Source of the DNA: Skermanella mucosa
GTDB taxonomy: Bacteria; Pseudomonadota; Alphaproteobacteria; Azospirillales; Azospirillaceae
DNA: 64,000 bases
Reading direction: 5' to 3'
Assembly (NCBI RefSeq): GCF_016765655.2
Contig: NZ_CP086106.1
Coordinates: forward strand, 1-64,000
Shown here in pieces: positions 1-11,626 of this stretch. Positions within the stretch are counted from its first letter, which is position 1. Each line of letters starts with the position of its first letter. The notes under the pieces were generated by a model. The model was not told the origin of the DNA and did no database searches. It saw only the letters and a list, made by a program, of their open reading frames with translations. The position numbers were made by a program, and so were the translations under genes.

Positions 1-1410
1 ATGTCGGTAGGCGGTTCGTTGGATCAGCAATGGGCGCGGGTGAGCGGTCGGCTCAAGGACGAGGTCGGTGAGACGGCCTACCGGAGCTGGCTGAAGCCGC
101 TCATCGTCAGCGAGCTGAAGGGCGGCGAGGTTCGCATCACCGTGCCGACCCGGTTCATGCGCGACTGGGTGCTGACCCACTACGCGGACCGGATCCGCGC
201 CCTGTGGTCCGGCGAGAATCCGCGGGTCCAGTCGGTGGACATCGTCGTGGCGCCCAGCCGGCTGGATGTCGGCGCCTCCGCCAACGACGACATGGGGAGC
301 GACCTGTCCGTCCCGATTCCCTCCGACGAGGTCGAGGAGGAGCGGCCGACCTCCGGTGCCCAGCTCGGGCTGGACGGCCGGGACGAGCATTTCGCCCACC
401 TGGACCCGCGCTTCACCTTCGAGAATTTCGTCGTCGGCAAGCCGAACGAGCTGGCTCACGCCGCCGCCCGGCGGGTCACCGACGCCGCGACCGTCACCTT
501 CAACCCGCTGTTCCTCTATGGCGGGGTCGGCCTCGGCAAGACCCACCTGATGCACGCCATCGCCTGGCAGATCCGCAAGAAGGACCCCAACCGCCGGGTG
601 CTGTACCTGTCGGCCGAGAAGTTCATGTACCAGTTCATCCGGGCGCTCCGCTTCAAGGACACCATGGCCTTCAAGGAGCAGTTCCGGTCGGTCGACGTGC
701 TGATGATCGACGACGTACAGTTCATCAGCGGCAAGGACAGCACCCAGGAGGAGTTCTTCCACACCTTCAACGCCCTGGTCGACCAGAACCGCCAGGTCGT
801 GATCTCCGCCGACAAGTCGCCGTCCGACCTGGAGGGGATGGAGGAGCGCCTGCGCTCCCGCCTCGGCTGGGGGCTGGTCGCCGACATACACCCGACCACC
901 TACGAGCTGCGGCTCGGCATCCTCCAGGCCAAGGCCGAGTCGATGAACGTCCAGATCAACTCCAAGGTCCTGGAGTTCCTGGCCCACAAGATCACCTCCA
1001 ACGTCCGCGAGCTGGAAGGGGCGCTGAACCGCATCGTCGCCCACGCCGAGCTGGTCGGCCGGGCGATCACGCTGGAATCGACCCAGGAGGTCCTGCACGA
1101 CCTGCTCCGGGCCAACGACCGCCGCGTCACCATCGACGAGATCCAGAAGAAGGTGGCGGAGCATTACAACATCCGCCTCGCCGACATGCATTCGGCCCGG
1201 CGCGCCCGCGCCGTCGCCCGGCCCCGGCAGGTCGCCATGTACCTGGCCAAGCAGCTCACCGCCCGCTCCCTGCCGGAGATCGGCCGCAAGTTCGGCGGCC
1301 GCGACCACACCACCGTGATGCACGCCGTCCGCAAGGTGGAGGAGCTGAGGACCTCCGACCAGAGCTTCGCCGAGGACGTGGAGCTTCTGCGCCGCATGCT
1401 TGAGGGCTGA
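1..1410 (+). CDS. dnaA: Chromosomal replication initiator protein DnaA
   Basis: DnaA binds DnaA boxes at oriC, melts the duplex and recruits the helicase. The 469-residue protein has the full family layout: an N-terminal domain (about 1-90), a variable acidic linker, an AAA+ core with Walker [10 protein letters not shown] near residue 175 and Walker [10 protein letters not shown] near 233, the arginine-rich LRSRLGWGL segment, and C-terminal domain IV with the DNA-binding signature [15 protein letters not shown]. The ATG is the first base of the window, so the promoter and any DnaA boxes upstream lie outside. It is followed in the same direction by dnaN, recF and gyrB, a classical replication cluster. 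Length is normal for the family. Confidence 0.98.
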   Translation: MSVGGSLDQQWARVSGRLKDEVGETAYRSWLKPLIVSELKGGEVRITVPTRFMRDWVLTHYADRIRALWSGENPRVQSVDIVVAPSRLDVGASANDDMGSDLSVPIPSDEVEEERPTSGAQLGLDGRDEHFAHLDPRFTFENFVVGKPNELAHAAARRVTDAATVTFNPLFLYGGVGLGKTHLMHAIAWQIRKKDPNRRVLYLSAEKFMYQFIRALRFKDTMAFKEQFRSVDVLMIDDVQFISGKDSTQEEFFHTFNALVDQNRQVVISADKSPSDLEGMEERLRSRLGWGLVADIHPTTYELRLGILQAKAESMNVQINSKVLEFLAHKITSNVRELEGALNRIVAHAELVGRAITLESTQEVLHDLLRANDRRVTIDEIQKKVAEHYNIRLADMHSARRARAVARPRQVAMYLAKQLTARSLPEIGRKFGGRDHTTVMHAVRKVEELRTSDQSFAEDVELLRRMLEG

Positions 1411-1412
1411 GC

Positions 1413-1476
1413 GGCCCCCGGCGCCCTTTCCGGGCGCCGCTTCCGGCCCCCGGCGCCCTTTCCGGGCGCCGCATCC
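1413..1476. repeat. Two tandem copies of a 32-bp GC-rich hairpin unit after dnaA
   Basis: Two direct copies (1413-1444 and 1445-1476) differ at one base. Each holds a perfect 8-bp stem, CGGCGCCC/GGGCGCCG, with a TTTCC loop (1419-1439 and 1451-1471). No T-run follows either stem, so they are not textbook intrinsic terminators. They may act as a double transcriptional attenuator or 3'-end stabiliser between dnaA and dnaN. The tandem arrangement suggests a recent local duplication. Confidence 0.8.
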
Positions 1477-1502
1477 GGCCCGAGAATTCCGTTCGGAAAT
1501 CG

Positions 1503-1530
1503 TTAGCTTTTCGCACGCGTGTGCTATAGT
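1503..1530 (+). promoter_or_regulatory. Putative dnaN promoter (extended -10)
   Basis: The dnaA-dnaN gap has a locally AT-richer patch. TGCTATAGT at 1522-1530 reads as an extended -10 (TGN plus TATAGT at 1525-1530). A weak -35-like TTAGCT lies at 1503-1508, 16 bp upstream. The start site would fall near 1537, giving a leader of roughly 85 nt before the dnaN ATG. This is pattern recognition only. Confidence 0.45.
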
Positions 1531-1622
1531 CGGCGCCCGTTTCGCGGCACCCGGCGGGGTGCGCGCGGCAGCGGCCACACCTGTCGGAACCGGCTAAAGC
1601 CCCTCGAGACCAGCGGATCAGC

Positions 1623-2753
1623 ATGAAAATCACGATCGAACGAGCCGCCCTCCTCCGCTCCCTCGGGCATGTTCAAAGCGTGGTGGAACGCCGGAACACC
1701 ATTCCCATCCTGTCCAACGTCATGCTGAAGGCCGAGAACGGCGAACTGGCCCTGACCGCGACCGACATGGACCTGGAAATCGTCGAATCCGTTCCCGCCG
1801 ACATCGCCCAGCCGGGATCGACCACGGCGCCGGCCCACACCCTGTACGACATCGTCCGCAAGCTGCCCGACGGCAGCCAGGTGGAGCTGGACAGCTCCGG
1901 TGACAACGGGCTGCTGACGCTGCGGTCGGGCCGCTCCAACTTCAAGCTGGGCTGCCTGCCGGTCGAGGACTTCCCCCAGATGTCCGGCGGCGACATGGCC
2001 CACCGTTTCACCCTCGCCGCCTCCGACCTGCGGAACCTGGTGGACCGCACCCGCTTCGCGATCTCCACGGAGGAGACCCGCTACTACCTCAACGGCATCT
2101 ACCTGCACGCCACCAAGTCCCGCGCCGGCGAGGCGGAGATGCCGGTGCTGCGCGCGGTCGCGACCGACGGCCACCGGCTGGCCCGGGTCGAGATCCCGCT
2201 GCCCGACGGGGCGTCCGGCATTCCCGGCGTGATCGTGCCGCGCAAGACCGTGCTGGAGATCCGCAAGCTGATCGACGAGGCAGCCGACCGGATCGAGGTC
2301 AGCCTGTCCGAGACCAAGGTCCGCTTCGGCTTCGACTCCGTGACGGTGACTTCCAAGCTGATCGACGGCACCTTCCCCGACTACGAGCGGGTGATCCCGA
2401 CCGGCAACGACAAGGTGCTGGAGGTGGACAGCCGGGTCTTCGCCAGCGCCGTGGACCGGGTCGCGACGATCTCGACCGAGAAGAGCCGGGCGGTCAAGCT
2501 CAGCATCGACCGGGGCAACCTGACCCTGTCGGCGACCAGCCCCGAGGCCGGCAGCGCCACCGAGGAGCTGGAGGTCAGTTATGACAGCTCCCCCCTCGAA
2601 ATCGGCTTCAACTCTCGCTATCTATTGGACATCACTCAGCAGATCGAGGGTGACGGCGCCCGCTTCACCATGGCCGACGCCGCGTCGCCCACGATCGTCC
2701 GGGATGTGGCCGACAGTTCGGCCCTGTATGTTCTGATGCCGATGCGCGTTTGA
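1623..2753 (+). CDS. dnaN: DNA polymerase III sliding clamp (beta subunit)
   Basis: The beta clamp encircles DNA as a dimeric ring and tethers DNA polymerase III and repair polymerases. The 376-residue protein matches the three-subdomain clamp: N-terminal MKITIERAALLRSLGHVQSVVERRNTIPILSN, middle-domain ATDGHRLA near residue 180, and the C-terminal pocket strand ending in VLMPMRV. Length is close to the usual 366-380. It lies 212 bp after dnaA, behind the hairpin repeats and a possible own promoter. Its stop overlaps an in-frame TTG that could be an alternative recF start. Confidence 0.98.
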   Translation: MKITIERAALLRSLGHVQSVVERRNTIPILSNVMLKAENGELALTATDMDLEIVESVPADIAQPGSTTAPAHTLYDIVRKLPDGSQVELDSSGDNGLLTLRSGRSNFKLGCLPVEDFPQMSGGDMAHRFTLAASDLRNLVDRTRFAISTEETRYYLNGIYLHATKSRAGEAEMPVLRAVATDGHRLARVEIPLPDGASGIPGVIVPRKTVLEIRKLIDEAADRIEVSLSETKVRFGFDSVTVTSKLIDGTFPDYERVIPTGNDKVLEVDSRVFASAVDRVATISTEKSRAVKLSIDRGNLTLSATSPEAGSATEELEVSYDSSPLEIGFNSRYLLDITQQIEGDGARFTMADAASPTIVRDVADSSALYVLMPMRV

Positions 2754-2887
2754 CGCGCGGCCGCGCGGGAAGCGCGGCCCTCGCGGCGTGGCCGGGTACG
2801 GATACGGGTCCGGGCGGCGCCGCGGGTATGGCTGGAGTTTCGATGCCGCCAGTTCCGATGCCGCCAGTCCCCATGTCGTCAGGCCCG

Positions 2888-4051
2888 ATGGCCTTGCGCG
2901 ACGCGCCCGCCCCCAGGCTGGCGGTCACGCGCCTGACCCTGACCCAGTTCCGCTGCTATGACGGCGCGCGGCTCAACGCCGACGCGCGCCCGGTCGTGCT
3001 GACGGGGCCGAACGGCGCCGGCAAGACCAACCTGCTGGAAGCCGTCAGCTTCCTGTCGCCCGGCCGCGGCCTGCGCCGCGCCCGCCTGGCCGACGTGGAG
3101 CGGATCGGGGCGCCCGGCGGCAGCGGCTGGGCGGTCGCGGCCCGGGTCGAGACGCCGTTCGGCCCGGTCGATATCGGCACCGGCCGGGACGGCGCCGCCG
3201 ACGGCGCGTCGGAACGCCGCCTCGTCCGGATCGACGGCCATCCCGTGCGCGGCCAGGTGGCCCTTGCTGAGCATGTCGCGCTGACCTGGCTGACGCCCCA
3301 GATGGACCGCCTGTTCGTCGAGGGGTCGAGCGGCCGCCGCCGCTTCCTGGACCGTCTGGTGTTCGGCTTCGACCCCGCCCATGCCGGGCGGCTCAGCCGT
3401 TACGAGCACGCGCTGCGCGAGCGCGGGCGCCTGCTGCGCGACGGGCGCGGCGACGACGCCTGGCTGTCCGCGCTGGAGGACGAGATGGCGACCTCCGGCG
3501 TCGCGGTCGCCGCCGCCCGGCGCGACATGGTGGCGCGGCTCCAGCAGGCCTGCGAGCAGGCGACCGGCCCGTTCCCGCGCGCCGACCTCGCGGTCTCCGG
3601 CACGGTGGAGGACTGGCTGGCCGACCAGCCGGCCCTGGCGGCCGAGGACGCGCTGCGCCGCCGGCTCTCCGAGTCCCGCCGCCACGATGGCTCCGGGAAC
3701 GCGGGGGAGGGCGGCACCGCGGGTCCCCACCGCAGCGACCTCGCGGTCCGCCACCGCGGCAAGGACATGCCGGCCGAGTTCTGCTCGACCGGCGAGCAGA
3801 AGGCCCTGCTGATCGCCATCGTCCTGGCCAACGCCCGGCTGATGGCGGCGGAGCGCGGCCAGCCGCCCCTGATGCTGCTGGACGAGGTGGCGGCCCACCT
3901 GGACGCCGACCGGCGCAGCGCCCTGTTCGGCGAGATCCTGGATCTCGGCGCCCAGGCCTGGCTGACCGGCACCGACGCCGGCATCTTCGCCGAGCTGGGC
4001 GACCGGGCCAGCTTCTTCCGCGTGGAGGACGCCCATGTCCATCCGGCCTGA
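2888..4051 (+). CDS. recF: DNA replication and repair protein RecF
   Basis: RecF is an SMC-like ATPase that helps RecOR load RecA at gapped DNA. Walker A GPNGAGKTNLLEA follows the conserved strand LAVTRLTLTQFRCYDG. The signature CSTGEQKALLIAIVLA and Walker B PLMLLDEVAAHLD are near the C-terminus. Start choice is uncertain. The frame is open back to a TTG at 2750 that overlaps the dnaN stop by four bases, with further ATGs at 2828, 2843, 2858 and 2873. I chose 2888 because it gives 387 residues with the conserved domain starting near residue 11, as in the family. The extra upstream codons form a Met-Pro-rich repeat. Confidence 0.93.
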   Translation: MALRDAPAPRLAVTRLTLTQFRCYDGARLNADARPVVLTGPNGAGKTNLLEAVSFLSPGRGLRRARLADVERIGAPGGSGWAVAARVETPFGPVDIGTGRDGAADGASERRLVRIDGHPVRGQVALAEHVALTWLTPQMDRLFVEGSSGRRRFLDRLVFGFDPAHAGRLSRYEHALRERGRLLRDGRGDDAWLSALEDEMATSGVAVAAARRDMVARLQQACEQATGPFPRADLAVSGTVEDWLADQPALAAEDALRRRLSESRRHDGSGNAGEGGTAGPHRSDLAVRHRGKDMPAEFCSTGEQKALLIAIVLANARLMAAERGQPPLMLLDEVAAHLDADRRSALFGEILDLGAQAWLTGTDAGIFAELGDRASFFRVEDAHVHPA

Positions 4052-4130
4052 CGCTCCGCCGGCCGTCCCGGCCCCCCGATTCTCCGCCGTGGGGATTAAT
4101 CCCCCGGCATGTACCCCGAAACTCTGATAG

Positions 4131-6626
<2,496 letters not shown>

Positions 6627-6774
6627 GGCGCGTATCCGAGCGGGGGAACCAATCCCTGGGAGTCCGGTTCCAGGATTCGGATTGCAGAGTCCGTATCCAA
6701 CCACAGGGGGACCGTGACGATGACCAAGGTCACCGGGAACACCGGCCAAACTCCGGAGACTGCCTGACCGGATC

Positions 6775-6816
6775 TTGATCCGGATCAAGTTTCCCGGCGG
6801 AGTGGCCGCGTATACT
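6775..6816 (+). promoter_or_regulatory. FNR/FixK-type box plus -10 upstream of the copper operon
   Basis: TTGATCCGGATCAA at 6775-6788 is a perfect match to the FNR/FixK/ANR consensus TTGAT-N4-ATCAA. TATACT at 6811-6816 is a good -10. The box centre and -10 centre are 32 bp apart, which is the spacing of a class II activated promoter with the activator at -41.5. The predicted start near 6823 leaves about 49 nt to the first ATG of the copper operon. This strongly suggests induction under low oxygen. Confidence 0.8.
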
Positions 6817-6871
6817 CGGAACGAGGCAACCGGAAGTCCGACTCCTGGCGACACTGGCGAGGCATTCAAGG

Positions 6872-7243
6872 ATGCGACGCGGCATCGGCAAGATCGTGAG
6901 AACCCTGGTGGCGTGCCTGCTGATGCTGGCACTGCCCGGGGCTTCCCCCGTGCCGGACGCCGCGTTCGCCGATCACCTCCGGCACGGCTGCGAGCATGCG
7001 GCCGACCTCGCCGCCGGAGCCCTTCCTTCCGAAACCGGCGGGGATGACTGCGCCGGCACGACCGGCGCCGGCTTCAAATGCCGGATCGGTTTCCAGTGCA
7101 TGACGGTGGCCGGCGGCCTTCCCGCATCCTTTTCCCTGCCCCTGGTCGGCCCGCCCGCCGGTTCGGAACTGCCGCCGGCCGCCGCATTGCTGGACGGCAT
7201 AGATCCGGCTCCCGTTCTTCATCCTCCCAGGCCGGTCGTCTGA
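6872..7243 (+). CDS. Small exported cysteine-containing protein, head of copper operon
   Basis: This 123-residue protein is not assigned to a family. It has a likely signal peptide (MRRGIGKIVRTLVACLLMLALPGASP, cut near the AFA at about residue 32). The short mature part has a HLRHGCEH stretch and three further cysteines (DDCAG, FKCRIG, FQCM), and ends in a Pro-rich tail. It is the first gene after the FNR-type promoter and is followed by Met-rich and DUF411 copper-type proteins. A periplasmic metal-related role is therefore inferred from context. GC-rich codon use in the frame supports a real gene. Confidence 0.65.
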   Translation: MRRGIGKIVRTLVACLLMLALPGASPVPDAAFADHLRHGCEHAADLAAGALPSETGGDDCAGTTGAGFKCRIGFQCMTVAGGLPASFSLPLVGPPAGSELPPAAALLDGIDPAPVLHPPRPVV

Positions 7244-7337
7244 CCGATCCGGAACGCCGGCTTGCCCGGCGTCGCCTGCACCACGCGTTCGCCCGCCGTC
7301 CCTTCACGACGGCGGCATGGTTCCGATGGAGGAAACG

Positions 7338-8075
7338 ATGAAGACCTTTACCCGCATGACGCTCCCCGTTCTCGCGCTGCTGGCCTCGGCGGCCTTCGCC
7401 CAGGCCCAGCCGCAATCCCCGATGCAGGCCCCGATGCAATCCCGGGCGGACGACCACCAGGCCCACCATCCCGCCGGCCAGACCGCGCAGGCGCAGCCCG
7501 ATGCGGCTCCGATGCAGCAGCCGGGCGCCGGCATGGGGATGCGGGGCATGGGCGGCCAACAAGGCATGCCCATGCAAGGAATGCCCATGGGCGGCCAGGG
7601 CGGCATGATGATGGATTGCCCGATGATGCGCTCCGGCCAGGGCGGCGCCTCCGCGGGCATGCCCATGATGCAGGGCATGGGCCAAGGCATGATGGGCGGA
7701 ATGGGCCAGGGCATGATGGGAAACATGGGCCAGGGCATGGGCATGCCCTTCGAGCATGCCGAGGGCCGCATCGCCTTCCTGAAGGCCGAGATCGGCATCA
7801 CCGACGCGCAGCAGAACGCCTGGAACGCCTTCGCCGACGCGATGCGCCGCAACGCGGAGACGCACCGGGCCATGCATCGGCAGATGATGGGCGCGGAAGC
7901 CGCAGCCGCCTCGGACTGGCAGGAGCGTCTCGATCGGCGGGCCCGGATGATGACCGCCCGCGCCGAGGCCATGACCGCCCTGAACGCCGCCGCCGGGCCG
8001 CTGTTCTCCGCCTTGTCGGAAGACCAGCGGCAGAAGGCCGAGAGGTTGCTTTCCGGCCCCATGGGCATGATGTGA
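7338..8075 (+). CDS. Met-rich periplasmic protein with Spy/CpxP-like domain
   Basis: The protein has 245 residues. A signal peptide (MKTFTRMTLPVLALLASAAFAQA) precedes a long Met/Gly/Gln-rich segment (about residues 60-145) with many MGM, MPM, MMGG and MGQGM repeats. Such arrays are typical of copper(I)-binding or copper-resistance proteins. The C-terminal part (about 145-235) has the helical LTxxQ-like pattern (GITDAQQNAWNAFADAMRRN) of Spy/CpxP-type chaperones. The ATG at 7338 has a good ribosome site, GGAGGAAACG, and is preferred over one seven codons upstream. Likely role: binding periplasmic copper or protecting envelope proteins during copper stress. Confidence 0.85.
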   Translation: MKTFTRMTLPVLALLASAAFAQAQPQSPMQAPMQSRADDHQAHHPAGQTAQAQPDAAPMQQPGAGMGMRGMGGQQGMPMQGMPMGGQGGMMMDCPMMRSGQGGASAGMPMMQGMGQGMMGGMGQGMMGNMGQGMGMPFEHAEGRIAFLKAEIGITDAQQNAWNAFADAMRRNAETHRAMHRQMMGAEAAAASDWQERLDRRARMMTARAEAMTALNAAAGPLFSALSEDQRQKAERLLSGPMGMM

Positions 8076-8095
8076 TGACGGCGGCGGCTCAAGTC

Positions 8096-8140
8096 GCCTG
8101 AAATCGATCGGCCTGAAATCGATCCGCCTGAAACCAGGCC
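8096..8140. repeat. Three tandem copies of a 15-bp repeat
   Basis: GCCTGAAATCGATCG (8096-8110), GCCTGAAATCGATCC (8111-8125) and a degenerate GCCTGAAACCAGGCC (8126-8140) lie head to tail between the Spy-like gene and the DUF411 gene. The last copy also forms a short hairpin, GCCTG/CAGGC. No function is evident. Confidence 0.8.
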
Positions 8141-8198
8141 GCCAGAACCACTCGGGGGCGCCCGCACCGCGCACGGGCGCCCCGCTCCAGGAGACATC

Positions 8199-8669
8199 AT
8201 GAAGACCAGGAAGACCCTGCTCGCCGCCCTGACCGGCGCCCTCGCGATCGGCGCCGCCGCCTTCGCGGCCATGCCCGCCCACGCCGACCCGGCCGCCGCC
8301 GGCCAGGAGGTGGAAGTCTGGAAATCCCCCAGCTGCGGCTGCTGCGGCGGCTGGGTGAAGCACATGCAGGCCGCCGGCTTCACCGTGAAGGTCCACGACA
8401 TCGAGGACGTGCAGCCGGTCAAGACGGCCAGCGGCGTCCCCGACGCGCTGGGCTCCTGCCACACCGCCAAGGTCGGCGGCTACGTGGTCGAGGGCCACGT
8501 CCCCGCGAAGGACGTCCTGCGCCTGCTCGCGGAGAAGCCGAAGGCGACGGGGCTGTCCGCCCCCGGAATGCCGGCGGACGCGCCCGGCATGGATATGGGG
8601 ACCGGCCAGCCCTACGACGTGATCCTGTTCGACGCCGGCGGCGGCGCCAAGGTCTACGCGCGGCACTGA
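8199..8669 (+). CDS. DUF411 family periplasmic metal-binding protein
   Basis: The protein has 156 residues with a clear signal peptide (MKTRKTLLAALTGALAIGAAAFAAMPAHA). DUF411 proteins have a thioredoxin-like fold and are repeatedly found in copper operons. Here the family hallmark SPSCGCCGGWVKHM is near residue 48, followed by GVPDALGSCHTAKVGGYVVEGHVP, with the second conserved cysteine and histidine. A short Met-containing tail (GMDMGTG) fits copper ligation. The start has a usable GGAGA upstream. It lies between the Met-rich protein and the copper ATPase, so periplasmic copper sequestration or delivery is inferred. Confidence 0.9.
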   Translation: MKTRKTLLAALTGALAIGAAAFAAMPAHADPAAAGQEVEVWKSPSCGCCGGWVKHMQAAGFTVKVHDIEDVQPVKTASGVPDALGSCHTAKVGGYVVEGHVPAKDVLRLLAEKPKATGLSAPGMPADAPGMDMGTGQPYDVILFDAGGGAKVYARH

Positions 8670-8739
8670 TCCCGGCCCGGCGGCCCCCCGGCGGCCCCCG
8701 GCGGGCCGGTGATAACGCACGAGGAAACGGAGGACCGGC

Positions 8740-11118
8740 ATGGCCGATCCGCATCCCGCAGGCAACCACCACGGCCACCAAGGCAGCCACCACCACGGCC
8801 ATCCCCATCCGGACGACGGCAAGCCGACGGCGAAGGACCCCGTCTGCGGCATGACCGTGGACCCGGCCACGTCCCGGCACCGCGCCGAACATGGCGGGCG
8901 GACCCTGCATTTCTGCTCGGCCGCCTGCCATGACAGGTTCGTCGCCGATCCCGACCGCTACCTGAACCCCGCCGACAAGCCGCCGGAGCCGGCCGGGCAG
9001 GGCGTCATCTACACCTGCCCGATGCACCCCGAGATCCGCCAGGAGGGTCCGGGCACCTGTCCCATCTGCGGCATGGCGCTGGAGCCGGTCGGCGGCGGGG
9101 CCGAGGACGGGCCCAACCCCGAACTCGCCGACATGACCCGGCGTTTCCGGATCGGCGCCATCCTGACCGTCCCCCTGTTCATCCTGGAAATGGCGGCGCA
9201 CATCCCCGGCATGGGGCTCCATGGCATCCTGCCGCCCCGCGTCTCCCTCTGGATCCAGTTCCTGCTGGCCACGCCGGTCGTCCTGTGGGCGGGATGGCCG
9301 CTGCTGGAGCGCGGCTGGCGCTCCTTCGCCACCCGCCGCCTCAACATGTTCTCGCTGATCGCGCTCGGCGTGGGCGCCGCCTACCTGTTCAGCCTCGTCG
9401 CCACGTTCCTGCCGGGCCTCTTCCCGGCCGGGTTCCGCAACGCGGAGGGACTGGTCGCGGTCTATTACGAGGCGGCGGCCGTCATCACCGTCCTGGTGCT
9501 GCTGGGGCAGGTCCTGGAACTCCGCGCGCGGGAACGGACCGGCGGCGCCATCAAGGCCCTGTTGAACCTGGCGCCCAAGACCGCCCGGCGCATCCGCGAC
9601 GGCGGCGAGGACGAGGAGGTCCCGCTCGACCGCGTGCAGGTCGGCGACCGCCTGCGGGTCAGGCCCGGCGAGAGCGTTCCCGTGGACGGCACGGTGCTCG
9701 ACGGGCGCGGCGCCGTGGACGAGTCCATGGTGACCGGCGAGTCCATGCCCGTGGAGAAGGCGCCCGGGACCAAGGTCATCGGCGGCACCCTCAACCAGAC
9801 CGGCGCGCTGGTCGTGCGGGCGGACGGGGTCGGCTCCGACACGATGCTGTCGCGCATCGTCGCCATGGTCGCGGAGGCCCAGCGCAGCCGGGCCCCCATC
9901 CAGCGGCTCGCAGACATCGTGTCCGCCTGGTTCGTGCCCTCCGTCATCGTCGTGGCCGTGCTGGCCTTCGCCGCCTGGATGGCCTTGGGGCCGTCCCCCG
10001 CCTTCGCCTATGCCCTCATCGCCGCCGTCTCGGTCCTCATCATCGCGTGCCCCTGCGCCCTGGGGCTGGCGACGCCGATGTCCATCATGGTCGGCGTCGG
10101 CAAGGGGGCGACCGCGGGCGTGCTGATCAAGAACGCGGAGGCGCTGGAGCGCTTCGAGAAGGTGGACACGCTGGTCGTGGACAAGACCGGCACCCTGACC
10201 GAGGGCCGGCCCCGCGTCGTCGCCGTGGTCCCTGCGCCCGGCTTCGACGAAACTTCCGTCCTGTCGCTGGCCGCGGGACTGGAGCGGTCGAGCGAGCATC
10301 CGCTGGCGGCGGCCATCGTCTCCGCCGCCCGGGACAGGGGCCTGGAATCCCCCGACGTGACCGGCTTCGGGTCGGTGACCGGCAAGGGCGTTTCCGGAAA
10401 TGTCGGCGGGCGGAACGTCTCGCTGGGCAACGCCGCGATGATGCGGGACCAGGGCATCGCCCTGGGCGACCTGGAAAGCCGCGCCGACGCGCTGCGGCGG
10501 GACGGCGCAACGGCGCTGTTCGCGTCGATCGACGGCAGGCCCGGCGGCGTGATCGCCGTCGCCGATCCCGTCAAGGCCAGCACGCCCGAGGCGCTCGCCA
10601 GGCTGCGCGAGGACGGCATCCGCATCGTCATGCTGACCGGCGACAACCGGACCACCGCCGAAGCCGTGGCCCGGACCCTCGGCATCTCCGACATCGAGGC
10701 GGAGGTCCTGCCCCAGGACAAGAACCAGGTCGTGAAACGCCTCAAGGCCCAAGGCCGCGTGGTCGCCATGGCGGGCGACGGCGTCAACGACGCCCCGGCC
10801 CTGGCGGAGGCCGATGTGGGGATCGCCATGGGCACCGGGACCGACGTCGCCATCCAGAGCGCCGGCGTGACCCTGGTGAAGGGCGATCTGGCGGGTATCG
10901 CCCGGGCTCGGACGCTCAGCCGGGCCACCATGTCCAACATCCGCCAGAACCTCGTCCTGGCCTTCGTCTACAACGCGCTGGGTGTCCCCGTCGCCGCCGG
11001 CCTGTTCTATCCGCTGTTCGGCTGGACCCTCAGCCCGATCATCGCCGCCGCCGCGATGGCGCTCAGCTCCGTCAGCGTGATCGGCAACGCCCTGCGCCTC
11101 AGGACGCTCCGCCTGTGA
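8740..11118 (+). CDS. copA: Copper-translocating P1B-type ATPase with YHS and heavy-metal-binding domains
   Basis: This inner-membrane pump exports Cu(I), possibly Ag(I), driven by ATP. The 792-residue protein starts with a His-rich tail ([15 protein letters not shown]). A YHS domain follows ([24 protein letters not shown]), then a CPMHPEI...CPICGM heavy-metal-binding domain. There are eight predicted membrane spans. CPC ([12 protein letters not shown]) is near residue 437, DKTGTLTEG near 481, the HP motif [10 protein letters not shown], and [10 protein letters not shown] near 677. The HMA domain of classical CopA is replaced by the YHS and metal-binding modules, as in many CopA/SilP-like pumps. 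It is the last gene of the operon with the FNR-type promoter. Confidence 0.95.
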   Translation: MADPHPAGNHHGHQGSHHHGHPHPDDGKPTAKDPVCGMTVDPATSRHRAEHGGRTLHFCSAACHDRFVADPDRYLNPADKPPEPAGQGVIYTCPMHPEIRQEGPGTCPICGMALEPVGGGAEDGPNPELADMTRRFRIGAILTVPLFILEMAAHIPGMGLHGILPPRVSLWIQFLLATPVVLWAGWPLLERGWRSFATRRLNMFSLIALGVGAAYLFSLVATFLPGLFPAGFRNAEGLVAVYYEAAAVITVLVLLGQVLELRARERTGGAIKALLNLAPKTARRIRDGGEDEEVPLDRVQVGDRLRVRPGESVPVDGTVLDGRGAVDESMVTGESMPVEKAPGTKVIGGTLNQTGALVVRADGVGSDTMLSRIVAMVAEAQRSRAPIQRLADIVSAWFVPSVIVVAVLAFAAWMALGPSPAFAYALIAAVSVLIIACPCALGLATPMSIMVGVGKGATAGVLIKNAEALERFEKVDTLVVDKTGTLTEGRPRVVAVVPAPGFDETSVLSLAAGLERSSEHPLAAAIVSAARDRGLESPDVTGFGSVTGKGVSGNVGGRNVSLGNAAMMRDQGIALGDLESRADALRRDGATALFASIDGRPGGVIAVADPVKASTPEALARLREDGIRIVMLTGDNRTTAEAVARTLGISDIEAEVLPQDKNQVVKRLKAQGRVVAMAGDGVNDAPALAEADVGIAMGTGTDVAIQSAGVTLVKGDLAGIARARTLSRATMSNIRQNLVLAFVYNALGVPVAAGLFYPLFGWTLSPIIAAAAMALSSVSVIGNALRLRTLRL

Positions 11119-11264
11119 AGGACGATCCTCAGGAACGATGGTCCGCCCCCGCGCGGCTGCCGTCCGGAGATGCCTGCTTCACGGCCAAGGCGTCCCTCAT
11201 GCGGCGCTTGCAATTCCTGGCTCGGCTACCCTACTGTGAATTCTGCCAAAATATGTGACATGCG

Positions 11265-11552
11265 ATGCGAGACCACCGGAACCGCTTTGCGCTACCCCTC
11301 ATGGGCCTCGACAACGTGCTTCGATCGTACGGGGGTGCGGTTGCGCCTCCTGTCGTGATTCCCAGGCGCCATGGTGACGTGGTTGCACAAGTGGTTGAGC
11401 GGATCATTGACGAAGCCGGCGTCGCCAGGGCGCGGCGCATCCTCGATGCCGCCGCCAGGGCGGAGCGCGGCGGCGCCAACGTCACTTGGCTGACAGGCAT
11501 GTCCAAGGAGGAGCGGCGCGAACGCCTCTTCGGCAAGATGCCGCGTTCCTGA
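11265..11552 (+). CDS. Small hypothetical protein, possible antitoxin
   Basis: The protein has 95 residues and no recognised family. The C-terminal half is helical and charged (VVERIIDEAGVARARRILDAAARAER, then LTGMSKEERRERLFGKM). It ends just before the frame encoding a YafO-like protein, as an antitoxin gene would. The start is uncertain, with ATGs at 11265 and 11301 both possible. Codon composition is less GC-biased than in the flanking genes. The antitoxin role is inferred only from position and size. Confidence 0.5.
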   Translation: MRDHRNRFALPLMGLDNVLRSYGGAVAPPVVIPRRHGDVVAQVVERIIDEAGVARARRILDAAARAERGGANVTWLTGMSKEERRERLFGKMPRS

Positions 11553-11626
11553 GTTCAGCTGAAATTTCGCGGCCCACCCGACTCTCCCTTCGGTATATCG
11601 AAGCGAAACCGAAGATCGTCGGAATC

